Assembly (NCBI GenBank): GCA_902809825.1
Contig: LR778114.1
Span: 1,550,001-1,614,000, forward strand
Length of the DNA: 64,000 nucleotides
Source: Candidatus Hydrogenisulfobacillus filiaventi
GTDB lineage: Bacteria; Bacillota; Sulfobacillia; Sulfobacillales; R501
Direction of reading: 5' to 3'
Part shown: piece by piece, positions 38,609 to 47,737 of the stretch
How positions within the stretch are numbered: the stretch's first letter is position 1
Layout of the letters: every line of letters begins with the position of its first letter
Notes under the pieces: generated by a model
The model's input: the letters and a program-made list of their open reading frames with translations, nothing else
Told to the model about the DNA's origin: nothing
The model's database searches: none
Made by a program: the position numbers and the translations under genes

Positions 38609-39874
38609 ATGGCAGTGCTGGAGGTGGTGCCCCCGTTGGACCCGGCGGCGGTGCTGGGGCGGCTGGAGGCGGCGGCGGAGGGCTTCTGGGTGGACCTGCC
38701 CGGGGGTGGCTTCGTAGCCGGGTGCTGCCCCGAACGTACCCTCACCGCCGTCCCCGGCCAGCAGCCCCTGGCCGGGTGGGAACCGCCGGCGCCGGGCCCC
38801 GAGCCGGCTCCGGCCTGGGCGGGGGTGCTGACCTATGAGCTCGGAAGCCTGCTGGATCCCCGCCCTTCCCGGCCCTGCCGCCGGCAGCCGTTCCCCCTCT
38901 GGCACCTCGGCTATTACCCGGCTGTACTGTATGCGGATACGGACGGCCGCCAGTTCCTGGCTGATGCCCGCGGGGTCGCAGCCGCCCGGGCCGGGCTGGA
39001 GGCATGGCGGCGGGAAGCGCGGGTCCCGGACCCGGCCCCGCCGCTGGTAGTGACCGCCGCCTCCTGGGACCGGCGGGGGTTCCTGGAAGGGGTACGCACC
39101 GTTCAGGCGGCCATCCGGCGGGGCGACGTCTACCTGGTCAACCTGGCCCGCATCCTGCACCTGGCCGGTCCTCCGGCCGACGCTACCCGCTTCCTGGCCC
39201 TGCGCAGCCGCCTGCACCCGGCCCGGGGGGCCTTCTACCGCACCCGGACCTGGGCCGTGCTCTCGGCCAGCCCGGAACTCTTCCTGGAGCGCACCCCGGC
39301 CGGCGTGGTCCGCACCGCCCCCATCAAGGGCACCCGGCCCCGCGGCCGTAACCCGGAGGCCGACCGGGCCCTGGCCGGGGAACTGCTGGCCAGCGAAAAA
39401 GACCGGGCGGAGCTCATCATGGTGGTCGACCTGGAGCGCAACGACCTCAACCGGGTCGCAGCCGCGGGCTCGGTACGGATGAGCCGCGGGCCCCACCTGG
39501 AGTCCCTCCCCTATGTGCACCACCTGGTGGCCGAGGTGGAGGGGCGCTATCCGTGGCCGGACCCGGTGCCGCTCTTCCGGTCCCTGTTCCCCGGGGGGTC
39601 CGTGACCGGAGCCCCCAAGCTGGCGGCGATGGACTGCATTGCGCGGCTGGAACCGGAGGCCCGCGGGCCCTATACCGGCAGCATCGGATTTGCGGGCGGT
39701 AACGGCTACTGGCACTGGAATATCGCCATCCGGACCCTGACCCGCTTCGGGGATGACTACCGGCTGGGGGCCGGCGCCGGCATCACCGTGGACTCCGACC
39801 CCGAGGCCGAGTGGCGGGAGACGCTGGAAAAGGCTGACGGGCTGCTGCGGGCGCTGGGGGTGCCGGCCCCCTGA
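38609..39874 (+). CDS. pabB: Aminodeoxychorismate synthase component I
   Basis: PabB makes 4-amino-4-deoxychorismate from chorismate for folate synthesis. The 421-residue protein shares the chorismate-binding fold with TrpE but has PIKGTRPRG; the Lys in this motif forms the covalent intermediate typical of PabB. MVVDLERNDLNRV and GGSVTGAPKLAAMD follow. The ATG of MAVLEVVPP is nine bases after AAGGAGG. It pairs with pabC. A damaged partial copy lies about 12.9 kb downstream. Confidence 0.93.
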   Translation: MAVLEVVPPLDPAAVLGRLEAAAEGFWVDLPGGGFVAGCCPERTLTAVPGQQPLAGWEPPAPGPEPAPAWAGVLTYELGSLLDPRPSRPCRRQPFPLWHLGYYPAVLYADTDGRQFLADARGVAAARAGLEAWRREARVPDPAPPLVVTAASWDRRGFLEGVRTVQAAIRRGDVYLVNLARILHLAGPPADATRFLALRSRLHPARGAFYRTRTWAVLSASPELFLERTPAGVVRTAPIKGTRPRGRNPEADRALAGELLASEKDRAELIMVVDLERNDLNRVAAAGSVRMSRGPHLESLPYVHHLVAEVEGRYPWPDPVPLFRSLFPGGSVTGAPKLAAMDCIARLEPEARGPYTGSIGFAGGNGYWHWNIAIRTLTRFGDDYRLGAGAGITVDSDPEAEWRETLEKADGLLRALGVPAP

Positions 39875-39915
39875 ACCCGGGAGAGCAGGCAAAGGAGGAG
39901 AAGGGGAAACCGGGC

Positions 39916-40689
39916 ATGGAGACGGTCTGGCATTGGGCGGAGGGCACCTGGCGGCCCGGGAGCGGTATGCTGGACAGCAGGGACTCCCTCTGGAGGCGGG
40001 GGCTGGCCCTGGTGGAAACGGTGCGCACGGGACCGGAGGGGGCCCCTTTGTGGTCCTGGCACCGGGAACGCCTGGCGGGCGGCCTCGCCCGTCTGGGCTG
40101 GCCGGCAGCCCTGCCCGAAGGGCTGCCGGAGGTGGCGGCCCCGGCCGCCCTCCGGCTGGTCGCCTCCTGGTCCCCGGAGCGGCCGGCTGTCACCCTCCGC
40201 GCCCATCTGCGGCCCCTGCCGGCCCCGCCGCCCTGGCCGGCCCTGGCCTACCCGCCGCTGGCGGCCTGTCCGCCGCCCGCTCCGCTGCACGGCCTCAAAA
40301 CCTTGAGCCATTCCCTGGCCGCAGGAGAGGACCCGGCACCGTGGTACGATCGCGTGCTGGCTAATCCCCGGGGGGAGGTCATGGAGACGCTCCGTCACAA
40401 CCTCTTCTGGACCGACCGCGAAGGACGGGTCTTCACCCCCTCCCTGGAGACGGGCTGCGTGGCGGGGGTGGGACGGCGCTGGGCCCTCGCCCGTCTGCGC
40501 GCCTGGAGCATTGCGGTCGCGGAGGTGGCAACGGCCCCCCCGGACCCCGAGGACATCGCCGAATGCTGGCTCACCAATGCCTTGAGCGGCCCGGTGCCGG
40601 TGGGTGCCCTGGGCCACCACCCGCTGGATCCCGGCCGGGCGCGCCTGGGACCGGCCCTGGCCGGCGGCTGGCCGCCGGCTCAGCGGTAG
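39916..40689 (+). CDS. pabC: Aminodeoxychorismate lyase (class IV aminotransferase)
   Basis: PabC releases pyruvate from aminodeoxychorismate to give p-aminobenzoate. The 257-residue PLP enzyme has the fold-type IV order: the early arginine region, the Schiff-base lysine in HGLKTLSH near residue 125, and LANPRGEVMETLRHNLFW with the glutamate that holds the cofactor ring, then TPSLETGCVAGVGRRW. It follows pabB by 41 bases with AAAGGAGG in front. The tail is convergent and overlaps the next gene by ten bases. Confidence 0.88.
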   Translation: METVWHWAEGTWRPGSGMLDSRDSLWRRGLALVETVRTGPEGAPLWSWHRERLAGGLARLGWPAALPEGLPEVAAPAALRLVASWSPERPAVTLRAHLRPLPAPPPWPALAYPPLAACPPPAPLHGLKTLSHSLAAGEDPAPWYDRVLANPRGEVMETLRHNLFWTDREGRVFTPSLETGCVAGVGRRWALARLRAWSIAVAEVATAPPDPEDIAECWLTNALSGPVPVGALGHHPLDPGRARLGPALAGGWPPAQR

Positions 40690-41006
40690 CGCTCGGCAAT
40701 CACCATCAGGGCCGCTGCCCGTTCCGCGGTGTTGAGCTGCCCCAGCACCGCCAGCTGACAATCCCCGTCCTCGAACAGGGCATGGGCGATGTGGAGGAGG
40801 ATCTGCTTCGGGCGCGCCCAGGATTCCGCCGTCGCAAAAATAGCCTCCCAGTCGATATGCCGGTGTTCGAAATCGACCGCAGCCATGATGGCAGCCCGTT
40901 CGCGGTCGGAGAACAGGGGCAGGGCGAACATCTCGATGGCGGCGTTCCAGCGCGGATCGCTGCGCACCCACAGATTACGCCCGATGAGATACTGATACGT
41001 CGTCAT
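40680..41006 (-). CDS. Hypothetical protein, 108 residues
   Basis: I do not recognise a family. The protein is predicted to be soluble and mainly helical, rich in Ala and Glu, starting MTTYQYLIGRNLWVRSDP and containing a HIDWEAIFATAESW segment and a LLHIAHALFEDGDC segment. The start has no strong ribosome site. It is identical in the second copy, and it lies in the nrdR orientation. Confidence 0.7.
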   Translation of the reverse strand: MTTYQYLIGRNLWVRSDPRWNAAIEMFALPLFSDRERAAIMAAVDFEHRHIDWEAIFATAESWARPKQILLHIAHALFEDGDCQLAVLGQLNTAERAAALMVIAERYR

Positions 41007-41135
41007 GCCTACCCCCCCGGGTGCCTGCCGGCCCCTCCTTCGACACAGCTATTTCTCTTTCGCCATTTCCGCCTGCTTTCCTTCTGCATTCCCGGTCCGG
41101 CACCCGCCCTTTTTCTTGCCCCGCCCGGCTCGGCC

Positions 41136-41618
41136 TCATTCCCGCTCCCCGGCCGGCTCCGGCTGGCGGGCCGGTTCCAGCCGTTTCAACTCCTCCTGAA
41201 ACTCCCGCGCATCGGCAAACCGCCGGTAGACGGAGGCAAAACGGACATACGCCACCTCGTCGAGCGCGCGCAGGCGGGTGATGACCTCCTCGCCCACCAC
41301 CTCCGTGGGGACCTCCCGGGCAAACCGCTCCCGGATGGCCTGTTCCACCTCCGCCGCCAGCGTTTCCAGCTGTTCCACCGGCACCGGCCGCTTCCGGCAG
41401 GCGGTCAGCAGCCCGTTCAGGATCTTTTCCCGGTTGAACGGTTCCCGACGGCCGTCCTTTTTGATGACCCAGAAGGTTTGTTCCTCCACCCGCTCGCGGG
41501 TGGTGAAACGGAAATGACAGGCGGGACACTCCCGGCGCCGGCGGATTTCCCGGTTATCCGCCGCCGGGCGCGAATCAAGCACTTTACTATCCTCGAAACC
41601 GCAACGCGGGCACCGCAT
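41136..41618 (-). CDS. nrdR: Transcriptional regulator NrdR
   Basis: NrdR represses ribonucleotide reductase genes when dATP is bound. The 160-residue protein has the zinc ribbon with MRCPRCG at the N-terminus and CPACHFRF near residue 31, then an ATP-cone domain with FWVIKKDGRREPFNREKIL. The natural start is the MRCPRC methionine; a longer frame upstream has no homology. No nrd genes are in the window. The second copy differs by one Lys-to-Arg change in WVIKKDG. Confidence 0.96.
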   Translation of the reverse strand: MRCPRCGFEDSKVLDSRPAADNREIRRRRECPACHFRFTTRERVEEQTFWVIKKDGRREPFNREKILNGLLTACRKRPVPVEQLETLAAEVEQAIRERFAREVPTEVVGEEVITRLRALDEVAYVRFASVYRRFADAREFQEELKRLEPARQPEPAGERE

Positions 41619-41763
41619 GATCCGTTTCCCTTCCCCGGCGGCCTGTCCCGGGCTCTTTTTTTCATGGTACCCCATCCGGCGCAATGGGGCCAGCCGGCTC
41701 CGGCTGCGCCAACCGGGTATAATCAGCCGGGACCCCTAGCGCACCAGCGGAAGGAGGGCCGCC

Positions 41764-42105
41764 ATGGCCTACCGGGTTGTGTTTCACCTCAACGCTGCGG
41801 ATCCGGATGCCCACCGCAAGGCGCTGGCCAATATCGCCAACCTGCTGAACGAACTGCCCGACGCCGTGGTGGAACTGGTGGTGCAGGGCGATGCCCTCGA
41901 CCTGGTTTTAACGGGGCGCAGCGCCGCTGCCGCCGAGCTGGACCGCCTCCAGGAGCAGGGGGTGCGGGTGGCGGCCTGCGCCAACACCATGCGCGCCCGG
42001 GCGGTGACGGCCGCCGAACTGCTGGCCGGCGTCAGCGTGGTCCCCTCCGGGGTAGGGGAGCTGGTCCGCCGTCAGCAGGAGGGATGGGCCTACATCAAGC
42101 CCTAG
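41764..42105 (+). CDS. DsrE/DsrF-like family protein
   Basis: The 113-residue protein has the DsrE fold pattern: VVFHLNAADPDAHRKALANI at the start, VELVVQGDALDLVL in the middle and a late VRVAACANTM that holds the conserved cysteine, ending GVGELVRRQQEGWAYIKP. DsrE proteins carry sulfane sulfur or serve as scaffolds in sulfur oxidation. With SOR in the genome a sulfur-trafficking role is reasonable but not shown. GGAAGGAGG precedes the ATG. Confidence 0.85.
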   Translation: MAYRVVFHLNAADPDAHRKALANIANLLNELPDAVVELVVQGDALDLVLTGRSAAAAELDRLQEQGVRVAACANTMRARAVTAAELLAGVSVVPSGVGELVRRQQEGWAYIKP

Positions 42106-42283
42106 CCCCTGAACCCCGTCCAGCAGCAGGGACGCCGCCCGCCGTTCTTCCCGGGCCCGGCGGACAGCCGCCCTGAACCCCACCGCCACCCCGGCCCGCG
42201 GCACCGTTCAAGCGAAACGGGCCGCTCTGCCGGCGGCGGCCGTGGTATAGTCGCGCCAACCGGAAGCGAAAGGGGCGATAGCC

Positions 42284-42367
42284 GTGGCAATGTGGTACAC
42301 GCTGGGCGGCATCCTGGGTGCCGTAGCGGTGGTCTGGCTCATGCTCCTGAGGGGCCTGGCCGAATGA
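42284..42367 (+). CDS. Small single-span membrane peptide (27 residues)
   Basis: GTG (or the ATG two codons later) opens a frame for MWYTLGGILGAVAVVWLMLL followed by RGLAE. It is one hydrophobic helix with a charged tail. AAAGGGG stands in front and a strong hairpin follows. The duplicate is identical. No known family; it could be a true micro-protein or chance. Confidence 0.45.
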   Translation: MAMWYTLGGILGAVAVVWLMLLRGLAE

Positions 42368-42373
42368 TAGACG

Positions 42374-42398
42374 GGGGCCGGGACGGCGTCCCGGCCCC
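42374..42398. terminator. Terminator between convergent small ORF and HPP gene
   Basis: An 11-bp perfect stem (GGGGCCGGGAC with GTCCCGGCCCC, three-base loop) lies between two convergent genes. T-runs are lacking. The second copy at 55,107-55,131 has one G fewer before the stem. Confidence 0.55.
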
Positions 42399-42403
42399 GT
42401 CCC

Positions 42404-42946
42404 CTATCCGGCCGCCTCCTCCCCCTGCAGCAGGTTGCCCAGGGGATAGGGCGGCCAGGCAGCCACCCGCCGGCTCAGCAGGGTGGCGGTTCCCACCGCC
42501 ACCAGGGTAAAGGGCAACACCGAGGCCAGGGCGAACCAGGGGCCGGGGTGCAGCAGCAGGGGATACATGGAGAGGGCCAGCGCGGGCGGGTGGTACAGGC
42601 CCAGACGGCTCAACAGCATAAAAACCCCCGCCGCGGTGAGGGCCGCCAGCAGCGGCCCGTGTCCCAGCATCCCGGCCAGGGTGCCCAGACCGGCCGCCAA
42701 GGTGGACCCCAGCACGACCGCGGCCGGCCGGGCCACCGGTTGATGGGGCAACAGCAGGATGATGCTGAGGGTAGCCGCAAACGGGGGGACCAGGTAGGCG
42801 GTCAGCGGGCGGCCCACCCCGTCCAACAGGGCAAACCCGCTCAGGATGGCCGCAAACCACAGATAAGCCGGCCAGGGCAGATGGAAGGCCGGGGTGGCGA
42901 AGCGCTCCCGGCACCCATGCCAGGCTGCGAGCCGCATTCCCGTCAC
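42404..42946 (-). CDS. HPP family membrane protein
   Basis: A 180-residue protein with four or five membrane helices. The HPP motif is in GLYHPPALALSMYPLLL, with a second conserved LVPPFAATLSIILLLPH stretch. Some family members transport nitrite in plant and cyanobacterial plastids; others are uncharacterised. It diverges from the lipoprotein gene. The second copy differs by one Glu-to-Gly near the C-terminus. Confidence 0.85.
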   Translation of the reverse strand: MTGMRLAAWHGCRERFATPAFHLPWPAYLWFAAILSGFALLDGVGRPLTAYLVPPFAATLSIILLLPHQPVARPAAVVLGSTLAAGLGTLAGMLGHGPLLAALTAAGVFMLLSRLGLYHPPALALSMYPLLLHPGPWFALASVLPFTLVAVGTATLLSRRVAAWPPYPLGNLLQGEEAAG

Positions 42947-43125
42947 CTCCTCCTCTTCCTGCCACCGCTATCATGCTACCGCCGGCGGCGAACGCGCGCC
43001 AGACCCGCCCCCGGGTCCCGCCGGCAGACCCTTGACGGCCGCTGGACGGTCCTGCTACCGTCAACGCGCTACGCGGGCCGGTCCCGCCCCGCGGCGGCTC
43101 CGGCCGGGGAAGGAGCCCACCCGTT

Positions 43126-43579
43126 ATGGCCGCCGGCGCCGGACGCCGGCTGCTACCCGTTCTGACCGCCTTCCTCGTCACCGCCACCGCCGCCGGCTGC
43201 GGACATCGCGCCTCCGCTTCCCGGCCGCCGGTGCCGGGTGCCAGCGCGATCAGCGGCAGCTGGGCCTACGACCCCGTCGGCCCCCAGACGGCATCCACCA
43301 CCCGGGAAACGCTCACCGGGCCGGGGACGGGGCCGCTGACCCTCACCATCCGCATGCTGGCCATCGGCCCCCAGGTCTGGATGGAAAGTGTCCCGCCCGG
43401 GGGGCTGGCACACCGCTCCGGTACCGCCCTCGGCGCCGTTGCCGGTGGCGGATCTGCTGCCCGATTACACCGCCGTCCGCAGTCTTCCCCCCGCATGGTG
43501 GACAGCCGGCTCACGGAGGGGGTGGCGGCCCTTCTCACCGTTGCCAGAAACATGCCCGCCCGTCCCCGCCGCCGGCTGA
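43126..43579 (+). CDS. Putative lipoprotein, apparently frameshifted
   Basis: The N-terminus is a signal peptide with a lipobox (LVTATAAGC), so the mature protein would be anchored by a diacyl-cysteine. The frame runs sensibly to WMESVPPGG, then a run of six G shifts it. Removing one G joins it to WHTAPVPPSAPLPVADLLPDYTAV, which reads to the stop. Both copies carry the same six G. The mature part has no recognised domain. It converges on the TadC-like gene, the last gene of the secretion cluster. A TTGACG box at 43,032-43,037 might be the -35. Confidence 0.55.
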
Positions 43580-43598
43580 CGGCCGGAGGCGGGGGCGG

Positions 43599-44231
43599 TC
43601 AGGGCAGGCCGGCCAGGCCCCGGCCGGCCAGGATCACCATCGGATACGCCAGCAGCACCAGCACATTCAGCAACTGCAGGGCGGAAAGGAGGGCCAACCA
43701 CAGCGGGGCGCGGGCAGCGGCACGGGCCTGCACCGCTTCCTCGCGGGCGCTCCACGCCTCCAGCTGCCGTTCGGCCTCCGCCGCCGCCATGCCCCCCTGG
43801 TGCCCACGCCCCAGCCAGGTCACCAGCTCCTCCCATTCCGCCGGCAACGGCGCCGGCACCTCCCCGGCCAGAACCGCCCGAGCCACTTCCCGCAGCCCGG
43901 GATCCCCCGCCATCGCCACCGCCCCTTCCACCGCCGGCCAGAACCCGCTCCCGGCCGCCAGATACAGGGCGATGGCCTCCAGCAGTACCGCCGCCGCCCG
44001 CCGGCGGGCTGCCGCTACCTGCCGCTGCCGGCGGCGCCGGTGGATGGCGGCCCCGCCGGCCCCCGCCGCCAGAACCGCGCCCGCCATCAGCCAGGTGCCC
44101 GCCGAGCGCCAGCCGGCCCCGATCCAGGCCAGCAGTGCCGCGGCCAGGACCGCCCCGGTTTCCGCCTCCCCCGGCAGCCAGGCCAGCCCGGCGGCCAGGG
44201 CCGCCCAGGCGGCTTGTGCCCATCCCTGCAT
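43599..44231 (-). CDS. Type II secretion F-domain protein, TadC-like
   Basis: The 210-residue protein has two N-terminal and two C-terminal membrane segments flanking a cytoplasmic region with AVLLEAIALYLAAGSGF..AVEGAVAM, the T2SSF pattern of TadC/GspF platform proteins. Platform proteins sit in the inner membrane and couple the rotary ATPase to pilus assembly. It is the last gene of the nine-gene cluster and intact here; the second copy is frameshifted near residue 140. Confidence 0.75.
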   Translation of the reverse strand: MQGWAQAAWAALAAGLAWLPGEAETGAVLAAALLAWIGAGWRSAGTWLMAGAVLAAGAGGAAIHRRRRQRQVAAARRRAAAVLLEAIALYLAAGSGFWPAVEGAVAMAGDPGLREVARAVLAGEVPAPLPAEWEELVTWLGRGHQGGMAAAEAERQLEAWSAREEAVQARAAARAPLWLALLSALQLLNVLVLLAYPMVILAGRGLAGLP

Positions 44232-44240
44232 CGGTTCCCC

Positions 44241-44954
44241 CTACCCCTCCCCCGCCCCGAGGCGGCCGGCGGCTGCCAGCGCGGTGGTACTTACGGCGGC
44301 CACGGCCGTCAGCACGCCCACCCCGCCACCGGTAGCCGCCAGCACCCGCCAGAAGGCGGGCAGTGCCAGCGCCAGCACGGCCGTGGTCAGCAGCGGCGCC
44401 AGGGCCATCACCAGGAGGGTGGTCCGGCGGCCCTGCGCCTCCTCCTCCTGTCTCCGGCGCCGGCGCTCCCGGCGGGAGGCGGCGGCATCCGCCGCCTGCA
44501 CCACCGCCGTCAGGCTGCCCCCCTGCCGCATCACCAGCATCCAGCCCGTCTCCACCGCCTCCCAGTCCGGACCCGGCCACCGGTCCACCAGCCGGCGCAG
44601 CACCTGCCCGGGATCCGCCCCCGCCGGCCAGACGATGCCGGCCTCCCGCAGGGTGTCCTCCAACGCCGGGGAAGGCCTGGCCCGTCTCCAGCCGGTAGGC
44701 CAGCCGGCCCAGCGCGCGGCGGCCGTCCTCCTCCGTCCGCCGGCGCCGGCGCTCTCCGTCCAGCATCCGGACCCACCACCAGAAACCGCCCGCCCATACC
44801 GCCGCCGGCACCCCGTCCCAGGGCCGCGGTCCCTGCCACGCCGCCAGCAGCCCCGCCAGCAGCGGCGGCCAGGGCAGGCGGCGTTGCCCCCGCGACCGGT
44901 CCGCCCCGCCAGCAGCGCCACGGCAGCCGCCGGCAGCAGCACACTCAGCCCCAC
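44241..44954 (-). CDS. Type II secretion F-domain protein, TadB-like (frameshifted in this copy)
   Basis: A consensus of both copies gives about 237 residues: an N-terminal membrane pair, a basic cytoplasmic region with RALGRLAYRLETGQAFPPAL, AGIVWPAGADPGQVLRRL, and a long C-terminal TLLVMALAPLLTTAVLALAL pair. This is the TadB half of the paired Tad platform. In this copy the N-terminal third is out of frame (missing C near 44,905 and GG near 44,672) while the C-terminus is right; the second copy is the reverse. It overlaps cpaF by ten bases. Confidence 0.7.
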   Translation of the reverse strand: MGLSVLLPAAAVALLAGRTGRGGNAACPGRRCWRGCWRRGRDRGPGTGCRRRYGRAVSGGGSGCWTESAGAGGRRRTAAARWAGWPTGWRRARPSPALEDTLREAGIVWPAGADPGQVLRRLVDRWPGPDWEAVETGWMLVMRQGGSLTAVVQAADAAASRRERRRRRQEEEAQGRRTTLLVMALAPLLTTAVLALALPAFWRVLAATGGGVGVLTAVAAVSTTALAAAGRLGAGEG

Positions 44955-46093
44955 AGCGGCCCCTCCCCGCCGGCCGCCGGGTCGCGCCGGAAGCGGGTGG
45001 TCCAGCCCCCTGGCCCCCGCATGGCTACCTCCTGTACCAGGCGGCGGCCATCGGCATGGCGTGCCAGATAGATCACCAGGTCCACCGTGGCCCGGATCTC
45101 CCGTTCCACCAGGGGTAACGGCCAGGCCGGGGCCGCCCGGGCCGCCAGGCGGGCCAGCCGCTGCAGGGCGGCCGTGCCCTGACCCCGGCTATGGACGGTC
45201 GAAAGCGAACCCGGATGGCCGGTGGCCATGGCCTCCAGCAGGTCCAGACTCTCCTCCCCGCGCACCTCCCCCACTACGATGCGGTCGGGCCGCATGCGCA
45301 GGGCTTGCCGGACCAGCTCCCGGACCGGATAGCGTTCCCCGGCCTCCAGGGAGACGGTATGACGGTGATAGACCTCCAGCCGCAGTTCCGGCACCTCCTC
45401 GATCACCACCACCCGCTCCCCTTCCGGGATGGCTGCGGCCAGCAGGCGCAGGAGGGTGGTCTTACCCGTCCCGGCCCCGCCTGCGATCAGCACGTTGGCC
45501 CGCCGCCGCACGGCATCCTGCAGCTCCTCCCAGAGCGGCCGTTCCAAGGTTCCCGCAGCCAGCAGCTCCTCCGCCCGCGGCGCCCGCAGCGGTGCCCGCC
45601 GGATGGTCAGTGCCGGGAAGCGGGTCACCGGGGGCACCAGGCAATGGATGCGGGAACCGTCCGCCAACCGCGCGTCGCAGACGGGGCTGCCCGGGTTGAG
45701 GGTGCGGCCGGCCCGGGCCGCCAGCCGTTGCACCAGGGCCAGCAGATCCTCCACCCCCGCGAAATGCAGGCTCACCGGGTGCAGGCGGCCCTGCCGTTCA
45801 CAGTAGGCCTGCGCGGGCCCGTTGATCATGATCTCGGTGATGCTATCATCAGCCAGGAGGACATCCAGCGGCCCCAGGCCGGTCAGCCGGTGCAGCAGCG
45901 CCCGTACCTCCCGTTCCCCGGGCAGGCCGCGCCCGGCCCGGTCCCGCAGGAAGCGGCGCACCGCTGCCTCCAGCGCCTCCAGGGCCGGACCGTCCCACAC
46001 CAGGTGTCCCGCCAGGTCGGGATGCTCGCGAGTGAAGGCCGCCGCCCAGGAATCCGCCACCAGCGCCGGCACCCCGCCTTCCCCGGACTTCAT
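44945..46093 (-). CDS. cpaF: CpaF/VirB11-family secretion ATPase
   Basis: A hexameric traffic ATPase that powers Tad pilus assembly. The 382-residue protein has the CpaF layout: a helical N-domain, [20 protein letters not shown] with the N-terminal substrate domain, Walker [12 protein letters not shown] near residue 215, [10 protein letters not shown], the Asp box [20 protein letters not shown] and STVHSRG histidine region. The ATG overlaps the CpaE-like stop. Intact in this copy; the second copy is frameshifted about 15 codons from its end. Confidence 0.93.
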   Translation of the reverse strand: MKSGEGGVPALVADSWAAAFTREHPDLAGHLVWDGPALEALEAAVRRFLRDRAGRGLPGEREVRALLHRLTGLGPLDVLLADDSITEIMINGPAQAYCERQGRLHPVSLHFAGVEDLLALVQRLAARAGRTLNPGSPVCDARLADGSRIHCLVPPVTRFPALTIRRAPLRAPRAEELLAAGTLERPLWEELQDAVRRRANVLIAGGAGTGKTTLLRLLAAAIPEGERVVVIEEVPELRLEVYHRHTVSLEAGERYPVRELVRQALRMRPDRIVVGEVRGEESLDLLEAMATGHPGSLSTVHSRGQGTAALQRLARLAARAAPAWPLPLVEREIRATVDLVIYLARHADGRRLVQEVAMRGPGGWTTRFRRDPAAGGEGPLWG

Positions 46094-47090
46094 CAGCGGG
46101 GCCCCCTCTCCGCGGCGCGCAGGCCGCCGCTCCGCAACCGCCGCGGCCAGCCGCCGGCAGGACCGGCCGCCTCGGGCAGGCTCCACCACTCGAGGCCGGT
46201 GCGCCGCCGCCATTCCGCCGCCGCACTGCCGCTCCCGCCCAGCCCCGCGGCGGCCATTGCCAGGCGGGGCACCGCCAGACGCAGGACCTCCGCCAGGCGC
46301 AGGGCAGGCACAAGGCCGGTCCCGGTGCCCGGCACCAGCAGCACCAGATCCAGGTGTTCCAGCACCTGCAGCACCGGCGGCCGCCGGGGATCCCGCCCCA
46401 GGTACCAACCCTGCCAGGGGTCCGCAGCCGCCAGCACCTCCTGCCAGGCCGCCGGGGCCGGCAGGGGCGGGTCGGGGTCCAGCACCGAGGGGGACCGGAT
46501 GGCCTGCCCGAGCACGCCCGGCAACCGCCGCCGCACCAGGGCCGCCAGGGCTGCGGGCGCCACCCAGCGCTCCCCGCCCGGCAGAGCGGCAGTCAGGTCC
46601 CCAATGCCCCACTCGGCGTCGACCACCAGGCCGGGGCCGTAGGCCGCCGCCGCCCGCGCCGCCACGGCCAGGAACAAGCCCACCGGCCGGGCGTCCGCGC
46701 CCGCTCCCAGTACCCCCAGCGCCGGGGGCGAAGGCCGGGTGTCTCTCCCCCCCCTGCCGCCCGACACCAGGCCCACAACCGGCCGGGGTCGAGGCGATCC
46801 GTCCAGACCTCCCACTGCGGCCGGCCCGCCAGCACCTGCCGCCAGTTCCCGGCCGCGCCCCGTCCGACCACACCACCCCGCCCCGCCAGCGGTCCCACCA
46901 CGCGGCCGGAATCCTCCGGCTCCGGCAGCCCGGGCAGGGCAACCCCAGGAACAGGCGTTCTCCCCGCCGGCGCCGGTTGCGCCAGGTCAGCCCAGGCGGG
47001 CACGGTGCGCAGGCCGGGCCCGCATTCCGCCCGCAGGCGGGCCTCCAGCCCCGGATGCCCGCTTGCCACCAGGATGCCGGTCGTCTTCAT
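46093..47090 (-). CDS. CpaE/MinD-like protein with degenerate P-loop (frameshifted in this copy)
   Basis: Consensus of both copies gives about 335 residues: a receiver-like N-part starting MKTTGILVASGHPGLEARLR, and a MinD-like part with GLVVDAEWGIGDLTAAL (the deviant Walker A' region's VDADxxxGD counterpart) and LDLVLLVPGTGTG. The P-loop position reads GVLGAGADARPVGLF, lacking the KGGxGKT lysines, so ATP binding is doubtful. CpaE guides Tad pili to the pole. Here the C-terminal half is open and the N-terminal half is broken by several missing C or G bases; ATG overlaps the SAF-protein stop. Confidence 0.65.
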
Positions 47091-47732
47091 GGCGCGCACA
47101 TCACCACCATTTCCTTCCCGCTGCCCGCCACCGTCCGGTAGGCGTTCCACACCGGGGCCGGCATTGCCACCACCAGCCCCCCGCCGCTGCCGCCGGTCCA
47201 GCTGTTGCCGGCCGCCACCGCCACCACCGGCAACGGGGGCGATTCCCAGGCCTGACGCCCGCTCCCCGCCAGCACCCGCACCCGCGCCCCCGGACGCACC
47301 AGCCCCGCCAGGGCGGCGGGCAGGGCGGGGAGGGGAACCCAGACCGTGCCTGCGCTGCCGCCCGGAGGCCGGCGGCTGACCGCGCCCGCGGCCAGCAGGC
47401 TGCCCGCCGGCAGGAAGCGGGTGGTATACAGGGGGACCGGCAGGCTGCGCCGGGTTCCGCAAGCCCGGCGGCCCCAGCCGTACCCAGTCGACCGGCACCC
47501 AGCGCACCGCCGCGGGGGAAATCCGTACCCCCGCCGGCAGCGGCACCGCCGCCACCGGCACCAACTGCCGCTGCCGGTCCTGCCAGGCCGATGCCGCCAG
47601 GCTCACCGCAGCGCCGGCCAGCCACGCCACGCCCCATACGCGGCGGCTCCTGCCGCCCGCCCGCGGCGGCCCGTCCCGCCCTAACCACCGCCGCCAGGCT
47701 TGTTCCATTCCGGCCGGCAACCGTACCGCCAT
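47087..47732 (-). CDS. CpaB/SAF-domain protein (frameshifted in this copy)
   Basis: Consensus length is 214 residues: a basic cytoplasmic start, one membrane helix (VAWLAGAAVSLAASAW), then a SAF domain with VPVAAVPLPAGVRISPAAVRWVPV and FLPAGSLLAAGAVS. CpaB/RcpC are periplasmic or cell-wall-side assembly factors of Tad pili. In this copy an extra G near 47,430 breaks the frame in the middle of the SAF domain. The second copy is open throughout. Confidence 0.75.
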
Positions 47733-47737
47733 CCATC

